A stretch of 9,102 nt of DNA from Eubacterium sp. (GTDB taxonomy: Bacteria; Bacillota_A; Clostridia; Lachnospirales; Lachnospiraceae): contig JAILEL010000206.1 in NCBI GenBank assembly GCA_024687845.1, positions 1 to 9,102 on the forward strand, written 5' to 3'. The notes under the pieces are model-generated. The model saw only the letters and a program-made list of their open reading frames with translations. It did no database searches and had not been told where the DNA came from. Below are positions 1-5,721 of the stretch, in pieces (the first letter of the stretch is position 1; each line of letters starts with the position of its first letter). The translations under genes and the position numbers were made by a program.

Positions 1-578
1 TCAATAACACCAAGCTTCTGATCTACTATATCAGACATCTGCATTGTATCGTATTTCTTAGCATCCGGATTGATATTTGGATCACTATCATAAACTCCAT
101 CAATTGATTTGGCTGAAAGAATTACATCACAGTTAGTTTCAATAGCACGGAGTACTGTAGGCATATCTGTTGAAAAATATGGATGTCCTGATCCTCCTGC
201 AAAGAAAACAACCTCTCCAGCTTCCATTGCTTCAACAGCCTTATCTCTTACATAAAGCTCTGTTACATCACCTATTGCATAAGGCGACATTAATCGGCAT
301 TTCATACCTGCACGTCTGAATGCATCAGCTGTATAAATGCAGTTCATTACAGTAGCCAGCATTCCGATCTGATCAGCCTTTACTCTGTCCATATCATTTG
401 AGCTTCTGCCTCTCCAGAAATTTCCACCGCCGATTACGATACCAACCTGAATTCCTTTATCTACTACTTTCTTTACTTCTCCAGCAACTCTTGAAACTTC
501 TTCTTCGGAAAATCCAAAATGCTTATCGCCCGCAAGAGCCTCTCCGCTGAGTTTTAATAAGATACGTTTGAATTCCAT
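1..578 (-). CDS. pyrH: UMP kinase, C-terminus cut by window edge
   Basis: Cytosolic UMP kinase phosphorylates UMP to UDP with ATP, an early committed step of pyrimidine nucleotide synthesis; the family is hexameric and related to amino-acid kinases. I translated 192 codons by hand. Visible motifs are KLSGEAL (residues 9-15), the phosphate-binding GGGNFWRGR (50-58), a nucleotide-binding segment GGSGHPYFSTD, and AKSIDGVYDSDP near the end. The ATG at 578-576 is preceded by AGGAG with a 7-base spacer, a clear ribosome binding site. The family is usually about 235-240 residues, so roughly the last 45 residues lie outside the window. The GGSGHP and STDMPT segments differ slightly from the common GTGNP and TDTAA, within normal family variation. 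The gene lies 56 bases downstream of the bactofilin gene on the same strand with no terminator between them, so cotranscription is plausible. Identification is very secure. Confidence 0.97.
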   Translation of the reverse strand, partial: MEFKRILLKLSGEALAGDKHFGFSEEEVSRVAGEVKKVVDKGIQVGIVIGGGNFWRGRSSNDMDRVKADQIGMLATVMNCIYTADAFRRAGMKCRLMSPYAIGDVTELYVRDKAVEAMEAGEVVFFAGGSGHPYFSTDMPTVLRAIETNCDVILSAKSIDGVYDSDPNINPDAKKYDTMQMSDIVDQKLGVI

Positions 579-634
579 GTTTTTACTCCTCATGTTTTAT
601 AATGATTACCTCAAAATAAGATAACACTTTTCAA

Positions 635-1633
635 TTAATTAAGGTCTTCAATTCCGCTGTTAAAATACTTATCTAAATCAGTATCTGAATAAACTTGCTT
701 GCAGAATCCATCAACAATTGCACCACTGTTGACCTGTACTGATTTTGATTTGATATTTCCTACTACTATAGCAGTAGAATCTATAACAACTGAATCTTTT
801 ATATCTATATCTCCCTTTACAGCTCCGGCTATAACCGCTGTTTCTGCGGAGATATTTCCTATTGTCACAGAGCCCACACCTATCTTGACTGTTCCCTGTG
901 ATCTTATTTCTCCGGATATATTGGCTGACTCAGCATAGAAATCTCCCGCATCGATGTCACCAACAACACGTCCACCAACTATGAGCTTTCCTGTACATCT
1001 GATATTTCCATCAACCCTTCCAAGAACCTCAACATCGCTATCACTATCTATATTTCCACTTATTGTTGTTCCTTTTGTTATATAGGTTGTATCTTCTCCA
1101 ATTCCAAGAATCTCGTCATTGGTATGTATTTCTTTCTCTAGCTCTCCTAAACCTTTTCCAGACATATTAATACTTCTCTCTATTCTTTCATTAAATATTT
1201 TATCTATACCGTTCGAATTATTAACAGATTTATTATTTGAATCATTTTTTGATTTATTTTTTGAACTATCCCCTGAAACTTTATCTGATTCTTTATCTAA
1301 ATCTTTATCTGATTCTATATCTGAATTACTATCTAAATTACTATCTGAATTATATTCATCTTCATCCGCTGGAGTATTGGTTAGAATATTACCAGCGTTT
1401 ATATCAGAATCATTTCCAATAGTAAGTTCCGTAACATCCTCTAAATTTTTAACTACTTCTGAAGTATCAGACTTTCTTTCTTCAGTCTGTACCTTTTCCT
1501 CCATCAGGAGCTCTCCAACCTCTTCTTCAACTTTTTCCTTCAGCTCATCCACGATGGTCTTCTCACCACTATCCTGAGTAAGCTGACTTACAGCCTGAGC
1601 AAAGTCCTGCTTTGCATTCTTATATTTTGCCAC
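635..1633 (-). CDS. Bactofilin (polymer-forming cytoskeletal protein) with long acidic N-terminal extension
   Basis: Bactofilins polymerise without nucleotide through a right-handed beta-helix and scaffold cell-shape or envelope proteins. The beta-helix here spans about residues 183-315: short repeated strands rich in G, V, I and D, such as TTISGNIDSDSDVEVLGRV and KGDIDIKDSVVI. The domain resembles DUF583/PF04519. The 332-residue protein is much longer than typical bactofilins of about 110-200 residues, because of an N-terminal half that contains a charged, probably helical stretch (26-65) and a disordered Ser/Asp/Asn/Lys linker (about 91-142) built partly from a four-residue repeat. No transmembrane segment or signal peptide is visible, so it is probably cytosolic or peripherally membrane-bound. 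The start is GTG at 1633-1631, preceded by GGGAGG with a 9-base spacer; the first internal ATG is too far in to keep this SD. A separate promoter lies upstream, so it may be regulated apart from the kinase operon. The partner protein is unknown. Confidence 0.9.
   Translation of the reverse strand: MAKYKNAKQDFAQAVSQLTQDSGEKTIVDELKEKVEEEVGELLMEEKVQTEERKSDTSEVVKNLEDVTELTIGNDSDINAGNILTNTPADEDEYNSDSNLDSNSDIESDKDLDKESDKVSGDSSKNKSKNDSNNKSVNNSNGIDKIFNERIERSINMSGKGLGELEKEIHTNDEILGIGEDTTYITKGTTISGNIDSDSDVEVLGRVDGNIRCTGKLIVGGRVVGDIDAGDFYAESANISGEIRSQGTVKIGVGSVTIGNISAETAVIAGAVKGDIDIKDSVVIDSTAIVVGNIKSKSVQVNSGAIVDGFCKQVYSDTDLDKYFNSGIEDLN
1280..1351 (-). repeat. Six imperfect 12-base tandem repeats inside the bactofilin linker
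   Basis: On the plus strand the units are variants of ttatctgattct, including ttatctaaatct, atatctgaatta and ctatctaaatta. Six units run head to tail, each sharing the core 'atct'. Read in frame on the minus strand they encode residues 95-118 as six tetrapeptides: NSDS, NLDS, NSDI, ESDK, DLDK, ESDK. The unit length is a multiple of three, so gain or loss of a unit would lengthen or shorten the linker without a frameshift. Confidence 0.9.
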
Positions 1634-1671
1634 GATAACAACCTCCCGTTATAAGCATTTTACACTTACTA

Positions 1672-1739
1672 TACTATTCACATAACTCCAAAATCTTTCA
1701 GAAGGTCGTGTTTCCTGTCACATGAAACCGTGAATAGCA
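1672..1739 (-). promoter_or_regulatory. Potentially structured 5' leader of the bactofilin mRNA
   Basis: On the minus strand CTATTCAC (1737-1730) is the exact reverse complement of GTGAATAG (1681-1674). The pairing extends on both sides with a T-A pair and G-U pairs to about 11 base pairs. Between the arms GTTTC (1728-1724) can pair with GAAAC (1714-1710), and a weak CTT/AAG hairpin can form at 1704-1695, giving a branched structure. It lies downstream of the predicted promoter and upstream of the GTG start. I matched it to no riboswitch class, and there is no T-tract that would make it an attenuator. It could also be a DNA inverted repeat bound by a protein. Confidence 0.4.
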
Positions 1740-1754
1740 AACCCATATTTAGAT

Positions 1755-1763
1755 ATTATAACA
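1755..1763 (-). promoter_or_regulatory. Extended -10 promoter for the bactofilin gene
   Basis: The minus strand reads TGTTATAAT, a perfect -10 hexamer (1760-1755) with the TGn extension (1763-1761) typical of extended -10 promoters. The best -35 at 17 bases, TATAAC (1783-1778), is poor, which extended -10 promoters tolerate. The predicted transcription start is near 1748, giving a leader of about 115 bases. AT-rich DNA produces such matches by chance, so this is a good candidate and not proven. Confidence 0.5.
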
Positions 1764-1940
1764 TATATACTACACAAGTTATAGTTTATTTTCACTCAAA
1801 TTATATCTAAAAAAACAGCACTGTTAACATAACTTTTTACAATTTTTTATCTATTTGTTAATAGTTTGTTCATATTTGGGTATTATATTCAAATTATAGA
1901 TTTTTCATAACTCTCTCACCCTATGAATAGTGTATACGTT

Positions 1941-1982
1941 AAGCACCCCGGTTTGAAACGGGGTGTTTTTCTCTTGTTTTTT
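1941..1982 (+). terminator. Strong intrinsic terminator oriented for plus-strand transcription
   Basis: CACCCCG (1944-1950) pairs with CGGGGTG (1959-1965) across an 8-base loop. Flanking AAG/TTT adds a G-U and two A-T pairs. The stem is followed on the plus strand by TTTTT (1966-1970) and a second T run ending near 1982. On the minus strand the hairpin is preceded by A-rich sequence and followed by GCTTAACG, without a T-tract, so it should not act as an efficient terminator for the symporter operon. No plus-strand gene precedes it, suggesting an unannotated plus-strand transcript. Confidence 0.75.
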
Positions 1983-2004
1983 ATCCCCATCTACAGATAT
2001 AAGC

Positions 2005-3459
2005 TTACTGTTCTATTCTGTTTCTTACATTCATGAATTCGTCTTTAGCTTTTTTTGACACATCCGGTGTTAAAAGTGAAAACAGGATTATCATACTGAA
2101 AGACACAATTATTGAAGGCACCACCGAATTCACTCCCAGAAGATCACAGAGAGTAATTCTTCCACTCTCACCTCCGAAAATTAGGGCGTACTTAAAAAGA
2201 GGCACACTGACAAGTCCCGAAACAAGTCCGGCAATGCATCCATACTTGTTCATTCTCTTCCAAACAAGTGACATAAAAACCACCGGAGATATTGAACAAC
2301 CCATAGTTCCAATAAATACAGTTATAGTACTTATCGAAAAAGAACCTATAATTTCACTAAGCAGTACTACTGCAACTCCTACAAAAATACAGCACCAGAC
2401 AATCACTTTAGGCTCATTCTTTTTTCTGATATGAACTACTCTTCCCTTATTCAAAATATCTTCAAGAATAACTGTTGAAACTGCATTAAGTGAGCCCTCA
2501 ATCGCCGAAATAAATGCAATAAAAATAGAAATGATGTAAAGGTATGCTATTACATTTCCAACGCCCCCAGAATTCTTAAGACTTAAGAATACAAGCTTTA
2601 TATATTCTGATAATGATCTGGTAACAGCTTCCGGGTATAAATATCCTCTTGATATCCCGCCCATCCCGGCAGCACCAATAAAAAACGGGAGGATATATAC
2701 TACCATTATTTTCTTTCCAGTACTTATCTTTTTAGAATTATCAACTGCGAAAAAACTATTCAGTATGAAAGGCATTCCAGAGGAAAGGGTTCCCATGGAA
2801 GCAAGTGATATAAGGTCCGAAACTTCAAGCATTTTACCATTATGATAAAGGATATTCATATACTCGCTTACACTTCCTGTAACAAGCGTGCTCATAATAT
2901 TTTTTACAAGCTGATATATCCCAAGCTGTGAAAACATATAAATAAATACAGAGATTACGGTAATCATAATGATAACCGCCTTATATACAGCTGATTTATA
3001 TATATATTCAATTCCAAAAAGTCCAAGAGCTATTGCAACAACGACCACTACTGCAAGAGACATATAACGGAAAGGCTGACCAAAAATAGTATTGAAAACC
3101 AAGGTCATTTCTTTAGTGATAAGAGCCATTATAACTAAAGATAGAATAATAATCTCAACCGAAACCAGCATCCGCATAAACCATCTGTGATCTCTGAATC
3201 TTTTCGTAAAATATCCTGGAATGGACATTATATCTTTGTTGTTTTTTGCATATCTCATCAATCTATATGCTTCAAGATTCCAGATGACAAGCATACATAC
3301 AGCTATACCCAGAAACTCCCAGAAGACACCGGCACCAAATAGATACAGGTAAAAGGGCAGCACAATAACGCCAACAAATCCCACCAGGAAAACCGTAGTA
3401 TATAATCCCAGATTAATGGCTGATACTTTTTCCCCTAATGAAAACCTTCGTATATCCAT
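2005..3459 (-). CDS. Sodium:solute symporter family transporter, substrate unknown
   Basis: A multi-pass inner-membrane protein of 484 residues with about 12-13 hydrophobic helices, the usual size for the SSS/PutP family (PF00474). Family signatures seen are the IPGYFTKRF segment after the second helix (80-88), the GMPFIL motif in mid-protein (228-233), FISAIEGSLNAVSTVILED (316-334) matching the helix with sodium-coordinating Ser residues in PutP/vSGLT, and NKYGCIAGLVSG (404-415). The position after GMPFIL that often holds an Arg is Asn-Ser here, and the N-terminal YFLAGR-type motif is missing, so this is a divergent member. The ATG abuts the thiN stop (TAGATG) and AAGGG lies about 5 bases upstream, so translation is probably coupled to thiN. 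This placement makes a thiamine-related substrate possible but unproven; proline, pantothenate or sugar transport cannot be excluded. It is the last gene of the operon. Confidence 0.88.
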   Translation of the reverse strand: MDIRRFSLGEKVSAINLGLYTTVFLVGFVGVIVLPFYLYLFGAGVFWEFLGIAVCMLVIWNLEAYRLMRYAKNNKDIMSIPGYFTKRFRDHRWFMRMLVSVEIIILSLVIMALITKEMTLVFNTIFGQPFRYMSLAVVVVVAIALGLFGIEYIYKSAVYKAVIIMITVISVFIYMFSQLGIYQLVKNIMSTLVTGSVSEYMNILYHNGKMLEVSDLISLASMGTLSSGMPFILNSFFAVDNSKKISTGKKIMVVYILPFFIGAAGMGGISRGYLYPEAVTRSLSEYIKLVFLSLKNSGGVGNVIAYLYIISIFIAFISAIEGSLNAVSTVILEDILNKGRVVHIRKKNEPKVIVWCCIFVGVAVVLLSEIIGSFSISTITVFIGTMGCSISPVVFMSLVWKRMNKYGCIAGLVSGLVSVPLFKYALIFGGESGRITLCDLLGVNSVVPSIIVSFSMIILFSLLTPDVSKKAKDEFMNVRNRIEQ

Positions 3460-4098
3460 CTAATCCCTTGTCTCCATAACGATAAAATAATCCTTACAGG
3501 ATATCATCCCAACATCCTTTACAAGCTCATTGCTGACTCCTTGTGCAAGTTCAGCAGTAAGTGTAAGATTATTCACTTCATACTTAAAACCTGTTTCTTT
3601 GATTCCCTCAGCTATATCACCAAAAGGAAGCACTGAAATATATTTTCCAAAAATATCTTTTTTTGTAATAATAAATGTACCCTTTTCTACTCTGATACGA
3701 TTATTCAAATCTAGGATACAGCAATCGATGTTCTTATCCTTTGCCAGTTTAAGAAGCCTTATACTTGCAAATGTCTGATCAAGTCTGCTGCCTGTACAGC
3801 CCATCATAATAATCTTCTCCGGACTAAGAGATAGAGCAAACCTTAGAGCATGCTCTGTATCAGTATCATCCTTTTCAGGACAGAGTTCTTCAACATCTGA
3901 AAATGTATTAATTACAACCCTCTCTGCTTCTGAAACCGAATCAAAATCTCCGATAGATTTATCTACCTTAATATTATTTTCAAGGGCCGTAACTGCCCCT
4001 CTGTCAACACCAATTACATATGGAGCTTTTAAGGCTCTCCATTGTTCTTTCAATTGTTCACTATCTACCGTACCACCGGCTATAAGAAGGATTTCCAT
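3460..4098 (-). CDS. thiN: Thiamine pyrophosphokinase
   Basis: ThiN transfers pyrophosphate from ATP to free thiamine, making the cofactor thiamine pyrophosphate in one step, which allows use of salvaged thiamine. Its 212 residues match the single-enzyme family length. Motifs in order: GVDRGA (30-35), GDFDS (50-54), KDDTD (76-80), GSRLDQTFAS (103-112) and, in the C-terminal beta domain, GVSNEL (187-192). Asp51, Asp53, Asp77 and Asp80 are the expected metal and nucleotide ligands. The ATG at 4098 has AGGGTGA about 5 bases upstream. It lies 47 bases after rpe, the same neighbour as in B. subtilis (yloS), and its stop codon touches the start of the symporter gene. No TPP riboswitch was seen in the short upstream gap, so expression probably follows the operon promoter outside the window. 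Confidence 0.93.
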   Translation of the reverse strand: MEILLIAGGTVDSEQLKEQWRALKAPYVIGVDRGAVTALENNIKVDKSIGDFDSVSEAERVVINTFSDVEELCPEKDDTDTEHALRFALSLSPEKIIMMGCTGSRLDQTFASIRLLKLAKDKNIDCCILDLNNRIRVEKGTFIITKKDIFGKYISVLPFGDIAEGIKETGFKYEVNNLTLTAELAQGVSNELVKDVGMISCKDYFIVMETRD

Positions 4099-4145
4099 TT
4101 ATATCACCCTGTATTCTTATGATTTTTGTAACTGCTCATAGGTGC

Positions 4146-4817
4146 CTATGCTCTTATTATGTTAAAAAACTGTTCAACCCTGTTTTCTATATCGCCTTCA
4201 AATATTTGTGAGCCGGCAACTATAACGTTAGCTCCCGCATCGAGTATAGACTGAAGGTTATCCACATTGATTCCTCCATCTACCTCAATATCAATATCTT
4301 TCCCAATAGAATCAGCATATTTTCTAATAGCAGAGATCTTATCCAGTGTTTCTATCTTGAATTTCTGACCACCGAATCCAGGTTCTACACTCATAACAAG
4401 TACCATATCCAGATAAGGCTCAATATACTCTAAAATATCTGTAAAAGGTGTTCCTGGCTTTATTGCAAGCCCACATTTTAGTCCTGCTTGTTTAATTTTC
4501 TCAAGACTGCCTGCCACATCTTCAGTTGCTTCATAATGGATAGTAATTCCATTTGCGCCTGTATTCTTAAAAACATCCAAATATCTCACCGGTTCCCTAA
4601 CCATCATATGTACATCCAAAAATGCATCAGGAAGTGCTTTCCTGACATATTTTATGACCGGTGGTCCAAAGGAAATATTAGGCACAAAATCTCCGTCCAT
4701 AACATCCACATGGATTATTCGTGCCCCTGCTGCATATACCCTTTTTAAATCCCTTTCCATGTGTCCAAAATCTATAGACAGCATGGATGGTGCAAGATGA
4801 TTCACTATCGTCCCCAT
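4146..4817 (-). CDS. rpe: Ribulose-phosphate 3-epimerase
   Basis: Interconverts D-ribulose 5-phosphate and D-xylulose 5-phosphate in the non-oxidative pentose phosphate pathway, a cytosolic TIM-barrel metalloenzyme. Its 223 residues are full length. Signature elements: LAPSMLSIDF (8-17), HVDVMDGDFVPN (36-47) with metal ligand His36 and catalytic Asp38, DVHMMV (68-73) with His70, the phosphate-loop segment MSVEPGFGGQKF (142-153), EVDGGI (178-183) with catalytic Asp180, and AGSQIF (201-206). The ATG at 4817 is four bases after the rsgA stop; an AGGAGGAG ribosome site lies inside the end of rsgA, 11 bases from the ATG, somewhat long. A GTG four codons later (4805) would give the family-like start MNHLAPS, but its distance to the SD is worse. 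The context matches the conserved prkC-rsgA-rpe-thiN arrangement. Confidence 0.96.
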   Translation of the reverse strand: MGTIVNHLAPSMLSIDFGHMERDLKRVYAAGARIIHVDVMDGDFVPNISFGPPVIKYVRKALPDAFLDVHMMVREPVRYLDVFKNTGANGITIHYEATEDVAGSLEKIKQAGLKCGLAIKPGTPFTDILEYIEPYLDMVLVMSVEPGFGGQKFKIETLDKISAIRKYADSIGKDIDIEVDGGINVDNLQSILDAGANVIVAGSQIFEGDIENRVEQFFNIIRA

Positions 4818-4821
4818 TATA

Positions 4822-5721
4822 TTACCATCTCCTCCTGGATTTTATACTTTCGTATATCTCCTTATAGCTATTATATCTAATCTCCGTAATTTTTCCCTGT
4901 TGAACTCCACCTCTTACAGCACAGTCCGGTTCAGCTATATGAACACAGCCTCTGAATCTGCAATTACCTAGAAATTCATCAAATTCTTTAAAATACATAT
5001 CAAGCTCTGTCTCCTCCTGACATAGAACTTCTATAGAACTATATCCTGGAGTATCAATGACAAATGTGTCCTCCATGAGCTTAATTACTTCCGCATGCCT
5101 AGTGGTATTCTTGCCCCTTCCAATCTTCTCACTTATCCCCCCAACTTCCATCTTGTTCTCAGATAAAAGACTGTTAATAAGTGAAGATTTACCAACCCCG
5201 GAAGGACCCGACAAAACAGCCATTCTGCCCTTAAGATAATCCTTTATCTCATCTATTCCTTCCTGAGTTTTGCTGGAAAATGTAATCACATGGTATCCGG
5301 CATCTCGGTATGGCGAAACAATTCTTTCTATTTCATCTTCATTCACAAGATCAATCTTGCTAAGACAGAGAACCGTTTCCATTTTTTGAATTTCCATGTT
5401 AACAAGAAATCTGTCTATAAGTCCCGGATTCGGATCAGGTGAACAGGCAGAGAAAATCAAAACTGCAAGATCTGCATTTGCTACTGCAGGTCTTATCAGC
5501 TCACTCTTTCTTTCGTGCACTCCCACAAGAAATGCCTTAGTCTCATCCTCAGAGGTTGGTTCAATATCAACCATATCTCCAACCAGAAGATTCTGCCCCT
5601 TCTTCCTGAACACACCTCTGGCTCTGCATTCATAAAGAAAAGGAGTAGCGGCATCTACATAGTAGAAGCCGCCAATTCCTTTAATAATTCTTCCCTTAAG
5701 TATCATATCACTCATCCGCAT
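4822..5721 (-). CDS. rsgA: Ribosome small subunit-dependent GTPase A
   Basis: RsgA (CpgA/YloQ) is a circularly permuted GTPase that binds the 30S subunit and checks late assembly; loss in B. subtilis also affects cell-wall deposition. Residues from the first Met: OB-fold 7-75, G4 SKID (121-124), G5 around SSK (149-151), G1 P-loop GPSGVGKSS (172-180), G2 GRGKNTTRH (201-209), G3 DTPG (223-226), then a zinc-binding C-X4-C-X-H-X5-C (Cys254, Cys259, His261, Cys267). The order G4-G5-G1-G2-G3 is diagnostic. Length 299 is normal. The first ATG overlaps prkC by 14 bases and has no evident SD. A later ATG at 5706, one base after the prkC stop, gives MILKGRIIKGIGGFYYV, closer to the usual family N-terminus, and may be the real start. 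In B. subtilis this protein is phosphorylated by PrkC, encoded directly upstream here. Confidence 0.95.
   Translation of the reverse strand: MRMSDMILKGRIIKGIGGFYYVDAATPFLYECRARGVFRKKGQNLLVGDMVDIEPTSEDETKAFLVGVHERKSELIRPAVANADLAVLIFSACSPDPNPGLIDRFLVNMEIQKMETVLCLSKIDLVNEDEIERIVSPYRDAGYHVITFSSKTQEGIDEIKDYLKGRMAVLSGPSGVGKSSLINSLLSENKMEVGGISEKIGRGKNTTRHAEVIKLMEDTFVIDTPGYSSIEVLCQEETELDMYFKEFDEFLGNCRFRGCVHIAEPDCAVRGGVQQGKITEIRYNSYKEIYESIKSRRRW

Larger units (their letters stand above)
1634..2004. other. 371-base intergenic region without a convincing gene
   Basis: This AT-rich gap lies between the symporter stop and the bactofilin start. From the bactofilin side it holds the SD, a foldable leader, an extended -10 promoter reading leftward, an AT-rich stretch of about 100 bases, and a strong hairpin with a T-tract that can only terminate rightward transcription. 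No tRNA, SRP RNA, 6S RNA or known riboswitch consensus was recognised. The motif TGAATAG occurs three times: plus strand 1731-1737 and 1924-1930, minus strand 1680-1674. Confidence 0.8.

Noticed and set aside
594..624. TATAAA with TTATCT 17 bases upstream on the minus strand, a possible private promoter for pyrH.
   Set aside because: The predicted transcription start falls on the pyrH SD, leaving no room for ribosome binding, and the -35 matches only three of six positions.
1280..1351. CRISPR-like repeat array.
   Set aside because: The 12-base units are contiguous with no spacers and keep an open reading frame, so this is a coding minisatellite.
1119..1577. Long plus-strand open frames opposite the bactofilin gene.
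   Set aside because: They are low-complexity Ser/Leu or Tyr/Leu translations of the antisense repeat, without an SD or domain, and bactofilin explains the region.
1809..1825. AACA-GTGC-TGTT followed by seven T on the minus strand, a possible terminator for the symporter operon.
   Set aside because: The stem is only four A/T-rich pairs, too weak for a reliable intrinsic terminator; how the operon ends remains open.
1634..2004. A known riboswitch, T-box, tRNA, 6S or SRP RNA in the intergenic gap.
   Set aside because: No consensus core of any of these was found on either strand by eye.
4099..4145. TATGA/TCATA and CACC/GGTG pairings in the rpe-thiN gap that might mask the thiN SD.
   Set aside because: The pairings are short and separated asymmetrically, and no TPP riboswitch sequence is present.
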